A DNA stretch of 64,000 nucleotides from Bradyrhizobium aeschynomenes (GTDB lineage: Bacteria; Pseudomonadota; Alphaproteobacteria; Rhizobiales; Xanthobacteraceae): positions 124,001-188,000 of the forward strand of contig NZ_JABFDM010000001.1 of assembly GCF_013178945.1 (NCBI RefSeq). Direction: 5' to 3'. The position numbers and the translations under genes are program-made. The notes beneath the pieces are model-generated. The model searched no databases and had not been told where the DNA came from. It worked only from the letters and a program-made list of their open reading frames with translations. This document shows, piece by piece, positions 35,126-43,951 of the stretch. How positions within the stretch are numbered: position 1 is the first letter of the stretch; every line of letters starts with the position of its first letter.

Positions 35126-36576
35126 TGCTGATCCTCGACCACGACCGCGCCGGCGGCTATTGGGGGGCAGTTTACGCGTTCACCGCGATCAAGGGCTTGC
35201 AGGTCATCATCGACGGCCCGGTCGGCTGCGAGAATCTGCCCGTCACCTCGGTGCTGCACTACACCGACGGCCTGCCCCCGCACGAACTGCCGATCGTCGT
35301 CACCGGCCTCGGCGAGGACGAACTCGGCCAGAAGGGCACCGAGCAGGCGATGAAGCGCGCCCGCGCCGCGCTCGATCCGGATCTGCCCGCCGTGGTCGTC
35401 ACCGGCTCGATCGCCGAGATGATCGGCGGCGGCGTGACGCCCGAAGGCTCCAACATCAAGCGCTTCCTGCCGCGCACCATCGACGAGGACCAGTGGCAGA
35501 GCGCCAACCGCGCCTTGAGCTGGCTGTGGAGCGAATACGGCCTGCGCAAGATCCCCGAGCGCAAGCCGCGCGCCGAGGGCGAGAAGCCGCGCGTCAACAT
35601 CATCGGACCGATCTACGGCACCTTCAACATGCCGTCGGATCTCGCCGAGATTCGCCGCCTGGTGGAGGGCATCGGCGCCGAGATCAACATGGTGTTTCCG
35701 CTCGGCAGCCACGTTGCCGACGTGCCGAAGCTGGTCAATGCCGACGTCAACATCTGCATGTACCGCGAGTTCGGCCGTCTGCTGTGCGAGACGCTGGAGC
35801 GGCCTTATCTGCAGGCGCCGATCGGGCTGCATTCGACCACGAAATTCCTGCGCATGCTGGGCGAGATGCTCGGGCTCGATCCCGAACCGTTCATCATCAG
35901 CGAGAAGCACACCACGATCAAGCCGGTGTGGGATCTCTGGCGCTCGGTGACACAGGATTTCTTCGGCACCGCGAGCTTCGGCATCGTCGCCTCCGAGACC
36001 TACGCGCGTGGCCTGCGCAACTTCCTGGAGACCGAGCTCGGGCTGCCCTGCAACTTTGCGATCTCCCGCTGCGCCGGCGCCAAGACCGACAATGACGCGA
36101 TCCGCAAGCTGATCCACGAGCGGCCGCCGCTGGTGCTGTTCGGCAGCTACAACGAGCGCATGTATGCCGCGGAAGCCGGCAACCGCGCGATCTATATCCC
36201 CGCCTCGTTCCCGGGCACGGTGATCCGCCGCCACACCGGCACGCCGTTCATGGGCTATGCCGGCGCGACTTACGTCGTGCAGGAGGTCTGCAACGCGCTG
36301 TTCGATGCGCTGTTCAACATCCTGCCGCTCGCGACGCAGCTCGACCAGATCGCGGCGACGCCGGCGCGGCTCGAGCGCGAGCTGCCATGGGACGACGGCG
36401 CCAAGCTGGCGCTGGACCAGATCATCGAGACGCAGCCGGTGCTGGTGCGGATTTCCGCAGCCAAGCGGCTGCGTGATGCGGCCGAGCGCGGTGCGCGCCA
36501 AGCCGGGCTCGACAAGGTGACGGAGGACGTTCTCGCGCATGCGCGGTCGCAGCTCGCAACGGGCCAGGCCGCGTAG
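35125..36576 (+). CDS. bchZ: Chlorophyllide a reductase subunit BchZ
   Basis: A 483-residue NifK/BchB-like subunit. N-terminal [21 protein letters not shown] and [24 protein letters not shown] carry the conserved Gly/Cys cluster contact, followed by [20 protein letters not shown] and [20 protein letters not shown]. The C-terminal [13 protein letters not shown] resembles the light-independent reductase tail. It completes the BchXYZ enzyme. The start shares one base with the bchY stop, and pufQ follows 29 bp later. Confidence 0.96.
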   Translation: MLILDHDRAGGYWGAVYAFTAIKGLQVIIDGPVGCENLPVTSVLHYTDGLPPHELPIVVTGLGEDELGQKGTEQAMKRARAALDPDLPAVVVTGSIAEMIGGGVTPEGSNIKRFLPRTIDEDQWQSANRALSWLWSEYGLRKIPERKPRAEGEKPRVNIIGPIYGTFNMPSDLAEIRRLVEGIGAEINMVFPLGSHVADVPKLVNADVNICMYREFGRLLCETLERPYLQAPIGLHSTTKFLRMLGEMLGLDPEPFIISEKHTTIKPVWDLWRSVTQDFFGTASFGIVASETYARGLRNFLETELGLPCNFAISRCAGAKTDNDAIRKLIHERPPLVLFGSYNERMYAAEAGNRAIYIPASFPGTVIRRHTGTPFMGYAGATYVVQEVCNALFDALFNILPLATQLDQIAATPARLERELPWDDGAKLALDQIIETQPVLVRISAAKRLRDAAERGARQAGLDKVTEDVLAHARSQLATGQAA

Positions 36577-36605
36577 GCACGGGGATAGCGGAGAGGGAGA
36601 GGACG

Positions 36606-36833
36606 ATGTCGTTATACGAGCGCATAGATCGTGACGTCGCGCCGAGATCGCGCGAGCGGATCGATTATCTCCTGGTCTACGCGGTGTGCTTCATCGTGCT
36701 GATGGTCGAGGGCGTGCTGCGCCGGATCGGCTCCATCATCACCGGCCACAGGCCCGCGCCGCTCGGCGCGATCTTAGGCGAGGCGAGGATCAAGGCCGCG
36801 AACTGCGCGACCTCGTCCTTCATGGGGCTGTGA
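36606..36833 (+). CDS. pufQ: PufQ-like small membrane protein
   Basis: A 75-residue protein with a charged N-terminus (SLYERIDRDVAPRSRERI), one membrane span (about 21-38, LLVYAVCFIVLMVEGVL) and a tail GAILGEARIKAANC. The size, the Tyr-Ala-x-x-Phe membrane segment and the position between bchZ and pufB match PufQ, thought to assist bacteriochlorophyll delivery or LH assembly. Similarity is by eye and weak outside the span, so the symbol is an inference from synteny. GAGAGGGAGAGGAC precedes the start. Confidence 0.65.
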   Translation: MSLYERIDRDVAPRSRERIDYLLVYAVCFIVLMVEGVLRRIGSIITGHRPAPLGAILGEARIKAANCATSSFMGL

Positions 36834-36899
36834 GTTTCAGGGCTGTGAGTTGCAGCCCGGTGAGTTCTGAGGAATTCGTGCGGTTCGCCGCATGGATGT

Positions 36900-36965
36900 C
36901 ATCCCGGCAACGGGATGGCGCTTCGACGCCGCTCATCTCGGTGAGCGGCTTCCGGCCGAAAGGCC
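36900..36965 (+). other. Three consecutive RNA hairpins upstream of pufB
   Basis: Hairpin 1: CATCCCG (36900-36906), GCAA loop, CGGGATG (36911-36917). Hairpin 2: CCGCTCA (36929-36935), 6-base loop, TGAGCGG (36942-36948). Hairpin 3: GGCC, GAAA loop, GGCC (36954-36965). Two loops are GNRA tetraloops. They end 20 bases before the pufB start and just ahead of its CAGGAGGT ribosome-binding site. Likely 5-prime stabilisers of processed pufBA mRNA. Confidence 0.65.
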
Positions 36966-36984
36966 AACACCAGGAGGTACTACT

Positions 36985-37215
36985 ATGGTGGAACCAAACA
37001 AGGGAGGCTCTCTGTCGGGGCTGACCGAATCGGAGGCGAGGGAATTCCATAGCATCTTCATGACGAGCTTTGTGGTCTTCACGGCGGTCGCGATCGTCGC
37101 CCACATTCTCGCATGGATGTGGCGTCCCTGGCTGCCCGGGCCGACTGGCTACAAGGCGGCGGCGCTGGATGGGGCAACCCACTACGCCAGTCTCGTGCTC
37201 TCCTACCTGACCTGA
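36985..37215 (+). CDS. pufB: Light-harvesting 1 beta polypeptide PufB, with C-terminal extension
   Basis: A 76-residue antenna protein. The family core runs from [14 protein letters not shown] (His22) through the membrane span [22 protein letters not shown] with the bacteriochlorophyll ligand His40. LH1 beta chains usually end at about the RPWL/RPWF text; here some 26 more residues follow ([12 protein letters not shown]..., ending [10 protein letters not shown]), partly hydrophobic. CAGGAGG lies ahead of the start. It is followed by pufA after 16 bp. Confidence 0.93.
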   Translation: MVEPNKGGSLSGLTESEAREFHSIFMTSFVVFTAVAIVAHILAWMWRPWLPGPTGYKAAALDGATHYASLVLSYLT

Positions 37216-37231
37216 TCGAAAGGAGAAAACT

Positions 37232-37420
37232 ATGTGGCGCTTGTGGTTGTTGTTCGATCCGCGCAGAGTTCTCGTGGCTCTCGGGGTTTTCCTGTTCGGA
37301 CTGGCATTGGTGATTCACTTCATCCTGCTCAGCACGAACCGGTTCAACTGGCTGGAAGGACCTCGCGCGGCGAAGACGTCGTCGCTCTCCGATCCGGCAA
37401 CGCCGGTGAAGCTCACCTAG
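37232..37420 (+). CDS. pufA: Light-harvesting 1 alpha polypeptide PufA
   Basis: A 62-residue antenna protein. It has the amphipathic start [14 protein letters not shown], a membrane span with ligand His29 in [20 protein letters not shown], and a polar C-terminus. It pairs with PufB to bind bacteriochlorophyll and carotenoid in the LH1 ring around the reaction centre. AAAGGAGAAAAC precedes the start. A structured 163-bp spacer separates it from pufL. Confidence 0.95.
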   Translation: MWRLWLLFDPRRVLVALGVFLFGLALVIHFILLSTNRFNWLEGPRAAKTSSLSDPATPVKLT

Positions 37421-37438
37421 AGCTTCGGCATCATCAAT

Positions 37439-37514
37439 GGGAGGCGGGCGATCGCTCGGCGGCAGACCGTGTCTGCCCGCTTCCCAAATCTCTCGGGCGC
37501 CAGGATTCCTGGCG
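37439..37514 (+). other. pufA-pufL intercistronic hairpins
   Basis: Arms 37439-37449 (GGGAGGCGGGC) and 37475-37485 pair over 11 positions with one G-T wobble. An alternative inner stem GCAGAC/GTCTGC lies at 37462-37476. A second hairpin CGCCAGG-ATT-CCTGGCG is at 37498-37514. In purple bacteria such structures protect pufBA mRNA from 3-prime decay and raise LH1 over reaction-centre expression; the same role is inferred here. Confidence 0.7.
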
Positions 37515-37583
37515 GTCACGACACGACCCACCGTACGACACGACACGTAGCATATCGAGCGACGGGCAGCGGAGGCAGGACCG

Positions 37584-38426
37584 ATGGCAATGCTCAGCTT
37601 TGAACGAAAATACCGCGTCCGCGGCGGCACGTTGATCGGCGGCGATCTCTTCGATTTCTGGATCGGACCGTTCTACGTCGGCTTTTTCGGCGTGACGACG
37701 ATCTTCTTCACCTTCGTCGGCGTGGCGCTGATCCTCTACGCGACAGCGCTCGGACCGACGTGGAATCTCTGGCAGATCAGCATCAATCCGCCGGACGCCA
37801 AATACGGACTTTCCTTCGCGCCACTGACGGAGGGCGGCTTCTGGCAGCTCATCACGGTGTGCGCGCATGGCGCGTTCGTCTCCTGGGCGCTGCGCGAGGT
37901 CGAGATCTGCCGCAAGCTCGCGATCGGCTATCACGTGCCGGTCGCCTTCGGCTTTGCGATCTTCGCCTATTTCACGCTGGAGGTGATCCGTCCGGTGCTG
38001 ATGGGTTCGTGGAGCTATGCCTTTCCCTACGGCATCATCACCCACCTCGATTGGGTGTCGAACACCGGCTATCAGTTCGGCAACTTCCACTACAATCCCG
38101 CGCACATGATCGCTATCACGTTCTTCTTCACGACGTGTCTCGCGCTCGCGCTGCACGGCTCGCTGATCCTGTCGGCCGCCAATCCCGGCCGCGGCCAGGA
38201 GATGAAGTCGCCGGAGCATGAGAACACCATGTTCCGCGACCTCCTGGGCTACTCCATCGGCACGCTCGGCATCCACCGACTCGGCCTGTTTCTGGCGCTG
38301 TCGGCCGTGTTCTTCAGCGCCGTCTGCATCGTCATCTCCGGCCCCGCCTGGCTGCTGCCGGAAGGCAATGCCTGGTCGGATTGGTGGGAATGGTGGCGCA
38401 GGGTCCCGATCTGGTCGCCGCAATGA
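37584..38426 (+). CDS. pufL: Reaction centre L subunit PufL
   Basis: A 280-residue subunit with five membrane spans. Seen: [26 protein letters not shown] at the N-terminus, [44 protein letters not shown], the special-pair region [27 protein letters not shown], and His ligands for the non-heme iron in LALHGSLIL and [11 protein letters not shown]. It binds special-pair and accessory bacteriochlorophylls, bacteriopheophytin and quinone. GGAGGCAGG precedes the start. Confidence 0.98.
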   Translation: MAMLSFERKYRVRGGTLIGGDLFDFWIGPFYVGFFGVTTIFFTFVGVALILYATALGPTWNLWQISINPPDAKYGLSFAPLTEGGFWQLITVCAHGAFVSWALREVEICRKLAIGYHVPVAFGFAIFAYFTLEVIRPVLMGSWSYAFPYGIITHLDWVSNTGYQFGNFHYNPAHMIAITFFFTTCLALALHGSLILSAANPGRGQEMKSPEHENTMFRDLLGYSIGTLGIHRLGLFLALSAVFFSAVCIVISGPAWLLPEGNAWSDWWEWWRRVPIWSPQ

Positions 38427-38444
38427 GTTGAAGGAGAGGTCGTC

Positions 38445-39371
38445 ATGGCCCAATACCAGAACATCTTCACGCAGATCCAAGTCCGTAGTGCGATCTATCC
38501 GGGCATTCCGATCGAGCCCGGCGTCTGGGAGCGGCTCGGCAAGGGCAGCTTCAACTACTGGTTCGGCAAGCTCGGCGACGCGCAGGTAGGCCCGGTCTAT
38601 CTCGGCTTTCTCGGCCTCGCCTCGCTGATGTCGGGCTTCGTTGCGATCGAGATCATCGGTCTCAACATGCTGGCCTCGGTGAACTGGAGTCCGCTCGAGT
38701 TCATCCGTCAGTTCTTCTGGCTGTCCTTGCAGCCGCCGGCGCCCGAATACGGCCTGCAGATCTTCCCGCCGCTGCAGGAGGGCGGCTGGTGGCTGATGGC
38801 CGGCTTCTTCCTGACGACGTCGATCCTGTTGTGGTGGGCGCGCACCTATCGCCGTGCCCGTGCGCTCGGCCTCGGCACCCATGTGTCGTGGGCGTTCGCG
38901 TCGGCGATCTGGCTCTATCTGGTGCTCGGCTTCATCCGGCCGATCTTCATGGGCAGCTGGAGCGAGGCGGTGCCGTTCGGCATCTTCCCGCACCTCGACT
39001 GGACCAACAATTTCTCGATCACCCACGGCAACCTGTTCTACAACCCGTTCCACATGCTCTCGATCGCCTTCCTGTACGGATCGGCGCTGCTGTTCGCGAT
39101 GCATGGCGCGACGGTGCTGGCGATCAGCCGCTACGGTGGCGAGCGTGAGCTCGAGCAGATCGTCGATCGCGGTACGGCATTCGAACGCGGTGCGCTGTTC
39201 TGGCGCTGGACCATGGGCTTCAACGCGACCGCGGAGTCGATCCATCGCTGGGCCTGGTGGTTCGCCGTGCTTTGCACCTTGACCGGCGGCATCGGTATCC
39301 TACTGTCGGGCACCGTTGTCGACAATTGGTTCGAGTGGGGCGTGAAACACGGGCTGGCGCCGGCGCGCTGA
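38445..39371 (+). CDS. pufM: Reaction centre M subunit PufM
   Basis: A 308-residue subunit. Seen: [23 protein letters not shown] at the N-terminus, [82 protein letters not shown] (read in pieces) and [13 protein letters not shown] with the iron and quinone site residues. It forms the L-M core. No pufC or pufX follows; a heme oxygenase gene begins 18 bp later, so soluble cytochrome c2 is the likely electron donor. Confidence 0.98.
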   Translation: MAQYQNIFTQIQVRSAIYPGIPIEPGVWERLGKGSFNYWFGKLGDAQVGPVYLGFLGLASLMSGFVAIEIIGLNMLASVNWSPLEFIRQFFWLSLQPPAPEYGLQIFPPLQEGGWWLMAGFFLTTSILLWWARTYRRARALGLGTHVSWAFASAIWLYLVLGFIRPIFMGSWSEAVPFGIFPHLDWTNNFSITHGNLFYNPFHMLSIAFLYGSALLFAMHGATVLAISRYGGERELEQIVDRGTAFERGALFWRWTMGFNATAESIHRWAWWFAVLCTLTGGIGILLSGTVVDNWFEWGVKHGLAPAR

Positions 39372-39389
39372 AGTCCCGCAGGTTGAGAG

Positions 39390-40085
39390 ATGTTGGACCG
39401 AGTTGAAACTGATCACGTCGAGATGGCCGGGCGCAGCACGCGTCCGGCCTCTCTTTTGGAGGCGATGCGCGACCGTACCAAGGCGCTCCACGTCACCGCA
39501 GAGCGGACCGGCCTCGTCGCCGAGCTGCTGCGCGGGCGCGGGACGGTGCAGGCCTACGCGCTGCTGCTGCGCAATCTTCTGCCGGTCTACGAGGCGCTCG
39601 AGGCGGATCTGGTCGGACATCAGGGCACGCCCGTGGTCGGACTCATCGTGCGGCCTGAGCTGCATCGCAGTGCTGCGATCAGGGCTGATCTTGCCCAGCT
39701 CGATGCGACCGATCTGACCGTGTTGCCTGAAGCGATCGCCTATGTGCGCGCCATCCGGGAGGCGGGATCCGGCTCCGGCCATCCGCTGCTGGCGCACGCC
39801 TATACGCGCTATCTCGGCGACCTCAGCGGCGGCCAGATCATCAAGAAGATTCTCGCGCGTTCGCTCGGTTTGCAACAGCAGGCGCTGTCGTTCTACGAGT
39901 TTTCGGCGATCGGCGATATCCCGCTGTTCAAGGACGAGTACCGCGGCGCGCTGGAGCAGGCCGGCGCGGCCATGGCCGAGCACGAGGCGGTGGTCGAGGA
40001 GGCCGCCACAGCGTTCCAGCTGAACATCGCACTGTCGCAAGCGCTGCAGCAGGCGTCCGGGCTTGGCTCGCGAGAGCGGGAGTGA
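39390..40085 (+). CDS. Biliverdin-producing heme oxygenase
   Basis: A 231-residue heme oxygenase. The heme-ligand helix is LLEAMRDRTKALHVTAERTG, with the proximal histidine in LHVTAE. The distal glycine-rich helix is AYTRYLGDLSGGQIIKKIL, and FKDEYRGALE follows. It opens heme to biliverdin, the chromophore of the bacteriophytochrome encoded convergently 320 bp away. It lies 18 bp behind pufM and is probably cotranscribed with puf. An in-frame ATG at 39423 is an alternative start. hmuO/bphO-type symbols are used for relatives. Confidence 0.93.
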   Translation: MLDRVETDHVEMAGRSTRPASLLEAMRDRTKALHVTAERTGLVAELLRGRGTVQAYALLLRNLLPVYEALEADLVGHQGTPVVGLIVRPELHRSAAIRADLAQLDATDLTVLPEAIAYVRAIREAGSGSGHPLLAHAYTRYLGDLSGGQIIKKILARSLGLQQQALSFYEFSAIGDIPLFKDEYRGALEQAGAAMAEHEAVVEEAATAFQLNIALSQALQQASGLGSRERE

Positions 40086-40149
40086 GGTCCGCGCTCGATT
40101 GCTGAGAGTTCTGCGCAGAGTGCTTGCAGGTGCAGGCTCTCCCCGTGCG

Positions 40150-40327
40150 GTCATTCCGGGGCATTCGCGCGCAGAATGGCGCGGCCATTTCGAAGCAGCG
40201 CGAATGAGCCCGGAATCCATAACCACAGGACGTCATTCGTTTGAAGATGAGCGTCGCGTGCGTCCGGTCTTCATGACCGGGATGCGGCTATGGATTCCGT
40301 CTCGCGCTTTGCGCGCCCCGGAATGAC
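40150..40327. repeat. Intergenic inverted repeat between heme oxygenase and bphP
   Basis: The 320-bp gap between the convergent genes holds no gene. Outer arms 40150-40162 (GTCATTCCGGGGC) and 40315-40327 are perfect complements. Inner arms GGAATCCATA (40212-40221) and TATGGATTCC (40289-40298) are also perfect. It probably forms 3-prime structures for both transcripts. Confidence 0.8.
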
Positions 40328-40405
40328 GCGTGGAGAGATCGATAGCCCGCGCGAACAGCCCGACGGTAGGAAGCCGGGCCGCGTAGGAGATCTGAGGTCC
40401 CGCCG

Positions 40406-42580
40406 TCACTCCTCACCCTGCGAGCGATACCACACGAGGTGCTCGAGGATGCCCAGTGTGCGCGCCGTCGAGCTGCGGATGCTCTCCAACATCTCCGGCA
40501 TGCTGCCGGCCTGGGCGCCGTGCGTCACCTCGAGTGCTGCGAGTTGCGCATTCTCGACCGTGGATGCTGCGAGCTCCTTGTAGATCAGGCTGGCGCTCTG
40601 ATCGAGCCGCAGGCTCGGCCGCCGCGCACCGTCGATCTCCTCCTGGAAGCGTGCGCGTGCCTCCTCGGCGGTCTTGCGCTCGGTCAGGTCGGAGAAGATC
40701 AGCACGAAGCCGAGCACGCGATCGTAAGGCGCGATCACCGGATCGGCGCGCACCATCAAGGGCCGCTGCGGCGACGTGCCGCCGGTCAGCGTCAGCTCGC
40801 CGCGCCAACTGCGCTTGTTGCGCATGAGGTCGTCGAGATTGGCGCGGAATTCGGCCGGCGCCGTGCAATAGGCGCCGAGGTCGCGCAGATGCGGGATGTG
40901 CGGATGCGAGGCGCGCAGCTGCTGCTCGAAGGCTTCGTTCATGAGCAGGATGCGACCCTCGACGTCGGCGATGATGACCGGCTGCTCGGAGCGCAGCACC
41001 TGGGCGCTGATCGTGGCGAGCTGGTCCTGCGCGATCACCATGCGTACCGAGCGCAGCTGCAGCGCCACGTCGGCGACGGTCTCGCTGACCGCCCGGGCCG
41101 AGGCAAGCTCGGCCGTCGACCAGGGCTCTGACTTGCCTTCGACGAGCTGGTGCCATTGCGCAAAGGAGCGGCGCGGCGACAGATCCGATGGATCATCGCC
41201 GATGATGACGGCCTTCAGCGGATCACCGCCCCAGGTCACGGTCCGGACCTGCTCCGGCCTGAACCACAGCAGATACTCGCCTTCGCTCGCCGACAGCGGA
41301 GCTGCGATCAGGCCGCTGGCGATCGGGCGGATGTCGGCAAAGGTCGGCTCGTCGAGGGTCAGCGACGCGGTCACCGTCAGCCCTGGCGCCATTGCGCCAG
41401 CCGCCTTGCGCCGGCGGTCGAGCCATGCGGCGAGATCGCGGATGCGTTGTGTCGACGGCACGTCGCCAGCGGTCATGACCTGGCCTTCGAACAGCAGCGC
41501 CGCGCCGCTGGCGCCCAGCGGCTGCAACAGGGATTGCGAGCCGTCGAACAGCGCAGCCTGCCAATCGCCATCCCGCGACACCGCTTCGACCAGCCGTTGC
41601 TCCAATCGGCGCACGACCAGCTCGGACTGGCTCTGGGCAAAGCTCTCCAGTGCTGCGATCCGGATCGCGCAGGTCTCGGCCAATGCCTCACCCGCGGCGC
41701 GGATGTCGAACGGCACGAAGCGCGGCTCATAGTGGTGGCAGGCGATCAGTCCCCACAGCCGGCCGCTGACCATCAGCGAGCAGACCAAGGTTGCGCCGAC
41801 CCCCATGTTCTGCAGATATTTCTGATGGATCGGCGACATGCTGCGCAGGCAGCTCAAGGACATGTCGAGGTCGCGGCCGTTGAGCGGCGAGATGCGCGGC
41901 TGCAGCGGCACCGGCATGTAGTTGACGTCGACCAGCAGACGGACGCGGTTGCGCTCATACAGCCGGCGCGCGATCTGCGGAATGTCGGAGGCCGGGTAGC
42001 GGTTGCCGAGAAACGCCTCGAGATCCGGCCGCCGCCGCTCGGAGAGCACCTCGCCGTGACCTTCTTCGTCGAATCGGTAGACCATCACACGGTCGTAGCC
42101 GGTAATCTCCCGGAAGATCGTGGCCGTCTCGTCGCAAAGGCCGAGCAGGGAGGAAGCCGACGTGATGCGGTGAAAGGCGCCGTCCAGGGCCGGTGCGATG
42201 TTGGTGATCTTCGTCGCCGGCTCGAGCTCGATGATCAGGCCGCCATTCGACGGGCGATGCACCGTGCAGTCGACGCGGCGCGGCGGCGAGCCGGCGGTGC
42301 AGCGCAGGGTCATCGGTGACAGATGCAGCGGTCCGCTGAGATGGGGCAAGATCTGCAGCGCCACGTTGCCGCCGAGATCGCGCAACGGACGTCCGACCAC
42401 GGAGCTGGTGTTGAGGAAGGCCGCGGCATTGGTGCTGGCCTGGATGACGATGTTGTCGGGCTCCTTGATCGCCAGCAGAACGCCATGCGGCTGGATCGAG
42501 CCTGCGAGATGAATTTGTTCACGCTCGCAATCCGCAAGAGTAGCGTGGCCGAAGGCCGGCGTTGTCAGCGGAACGGGCAA
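40406..42580 (-). CDS. bphP: Bacteriophytochrome (PAS-GAF-PHY-PAS) lacking a kinase domain
   Basis: A 724-residue red/far-red photoreceptor. Cys18 in LADCEREQIHLAGSIQPHG is the biliverdin attachment site. The GAF signature PASDIPQIARRLY is at 196-208, DLDMSLSCLRSMSPIHQKYLQNMGV follows, and the PHY tongue has PRRSF. A C-terminal PAS domain (about 530-650) ends in a helical dimerisation region with no histidine-kinase ATPase domain. In Bradyrhizobium such a protein relieves PpsR repression under far-red light. The start is TTG at 42580, directly behind the in-frame TAG of ppsR, with GGGGAG 5 bases ahead; no other start keeps Cys18. Confidence 0.95.
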   Translation of the reverse strand: MPVPLTTPAFGHATLADCEREQIHLAGSIQPHGVLLAIKEPDNIVIQASTNAAAFLNTSSVVGRPLRDLGGNVALQILPHLSGPLHLSPMTLRCTAGSPPRRVDCTVHRPSNGGLIIELEPATKITNIAPALDGAFHRITSASSLLGLCDETATIFREITGYDRVMVYRFDEEGHGEVLSERRRPDLEAFLGNRYPASDIPQIARRLYERNRVRLLVDVNYMPVPLQPRISPLNGRDLDMSLSCLRSMSPIHQKYLQNMGVGATLVCSLMVSGRLWGLIACHHYEPRFVPFDIRAAGEALAETCAIRIAALESFAQSQSELVVRRLEQRLVEAVSRDGDWQAALFDGSQSLLQPLGASGAALLFEGQVMTAGDVPSTQRIRDLAAWLDRRRKAAGAMAPGLTVTASLTLDEPTFADIRPIASGLIAAPLSASEGEYLLWFRPEQVRTVTWGGDPLKAVIIGDDPSDLSPRRSFAQWHQLVEGKSEPWSTAELASARAVSETVADVALQLRSVRMVIAQDQLATISAQVLRSEQPVIIADVEGRILLMNEAFEQQLRASHPHIPHLRDLGAYCTAPAEFRANLDDLMRNKRSWRGELTLTGGTSPQRPLMVRADPVIAPYDRVLGFVLIFSDLTERKTAEEARARFQEEIDGARRPSLRLDQSASLIYKELAASTVENAQLAALEVTHGAQAGSMPEMLESIRSSTARTLGILEHLVWYRSQGEE

Positions 42581-43951
42581 CTATCTCCCCTTTTCGGTTT
42601 CCTCGTCGCTTTCTTCTAGTTGGCTCAGATTATACCGATCGAGCTTGGCGTAAAGACTTTGCCGGCTGAGGCCGAGAATTTCGGCGGCCGACGTCCGGTT
42701 CCCATTGGCGAGTTCGAGCGCGGCGCGGACGTAATGCTGCTCGACGACCTCGACCGTGCTCCTCACGAGGTCGCGTAGCGGTGTCTTGCCGACCGATTCG
42801 TTGAGGCCTGCGAGCGCCGCCCGCAGATTGTCATGCTCTGCGGTCGGGGACAACCGCCGGGCGATGTTCCGCAGCACGAGGCCGATCCGACGCTGGCCGT
42901 CGAGACCATGCGCTGCAGCCGAGATCTCCACCTCCGTCTCGGTTCCGAGTTCGCCCTGGATGGTGGTGGACAGCAGCCGGACGGCCCCGTGGCGCTCGAC
43001 GTTCGAAATCAGTACCGACAGGTCGGCACCGGGGCGGGTCAACCAGCGGCTGAGCTTCTCGCCGATCAGGGCCTCCTTCGAGCCGATCTCGACCAGCTCC
43101 AGGAACGCCCGGTTGGCGCGCTTGATGGCGCCTGTGCCGTCGATGCTGATGACCGCATCGGGAAGATTGTCGATCAGCCCTTCGGCATCATCCGACGCCG
43201 GGCCCAATGGCGCGGCCTTGCCGATCGGCGCCATTTGCAGAAGAAACATCGGCGCGGTCTCGCTCGTCATCAGCGATCCCCGCAGCATCCATGGTGCAGC
43301 GTCCTCGCCAAGATGGATCACGATGCCGGGCGCCTTGCCCTGATCGCGGACCCGCCTCAGCATCAGTTCCACCGGCTCGCGGTCCTTTTGCGGAATCTCC
43401 TGCAGGAACTCGCGCCCCACCAGATTGTCCCGACGTCGGCTGGACACGCCGAGCGCCGCTGCCGCGGTCCGGTTGGCTTCCACGATGCGCAGGTCCGACA
43501 CCTTGGTCAGCAGCACGGCCTCGTTCGAATCCTCGATCACCAGCCGGTAGCGCGTTTCGATCTCGCGCAGCTTCCAATAGTCGCGCTCGATGGTCTGCTG
43601 CGCCGAGATCAGCCGCGCCTGCAGCTCCGCCACTGCCTGCAGATTCTTGCCGATCGCCAGCATGCCGGCGCGGCCGCCGAGCAGGACGGTGGTGAATTCC
43701 ATCGGCAACTCGAGGCCGCTCGGAAATCGCTGGGTGAGCTGGCGGAAGGCGGAAATGCCGGTCCGCTTGGTGTCCTGCATGATGCGTTCGACCTTCTCGG
43801 TCGCATCATCGACGATCTCGGACCAGGGACGGCCGAGCCATACGTCGACATTCTCCGCAGACATGTTGGGAGACAGCGTTGCCTCACGGATCACGCCGTC
43901 CATGTCGAGCAGCAATGTCACGTCGGGTCGTGGACCGTGAAACTCGGCCAT
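42581..43951 (-). CDS. ppsR2: Photosynthesis gene regulator PpsR (cysteine-free paralogue, PpsR2-like)
   Basis: A 456-residue PAS regulator. PAS domains cover about 135-245 (RYRLVIEDSNEAVLL) and 265-370 (LIDNLPDAVISIDGTG). A Fis-type helix-turn-helix lies at about 418-443 (NRTSAAEILGLSRQSLYAK). It contains no cysteine at all, which argues against thiol redox sensing. Established work on photosynthetic Bradyrhizobium describes two PpsR proteins: a classical repressor and a redox-sensitive activator. Lack of cysteine and linkage to bphP suggest this is the repressor. Its N-terminus is about 25 residues shorter than that of the paralogue. It is divergent from cycA and fused in frame, bar one amber codon, to bphP. 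Confidence 0.92.
   Translation of the reverse strand: MAEFHGPRPDVTLLLDMDGVIREATLSPNMSAENVDVWLGRPWSEIVDDATEKVERIMQDTKRTGISAFRQLTQRFPSGLELPMEFTTVLLGGRAGMLAIGKNLQAVAELQARLISAQQTIERDYWKLREIETRYRLVIEDSNEAVLLTKVSDLRIVEANRTAAAALGVSSRRRDNLVGREFLQEIPQKDREPVELMLRRVRDQGKAPGIVIHLGEDAAPWMLRGSLMTSETAPMFLLQMAPIGKAAPLGPASDDAEGLIDNLPDAVISIDGTGAIKRANRAFLELVEIGSKEALIGEKLSRWLTRPGADLSVLISNVERHGAVRLLSTTIQGELGTETEVEISAAAHGLDGQRRIGLVLRNIARRLSPTAEHDNLRAALAGLNESVGKTPLRDLVRSTVEVVEQHYVRAALELANGNRTSAAEILGLSRQSLYAKLDRYNLSQLEESDEETEKGR

Noticed and set aside
34675..39245. Antisense frames of about 600 codons over bchZ and pufLM.
   Set aside because: Low-complexity Asp/Arg/Glu/His composition and complete overlap with unmistakable bchZ, pufL and pufM genes.
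39372..39389. pufC or pufX downstream of pufM.
   Set aside because: Only 18 bp separate pufM from the heme oxygenase gene and no cytochrome or PufX-like frame is present.
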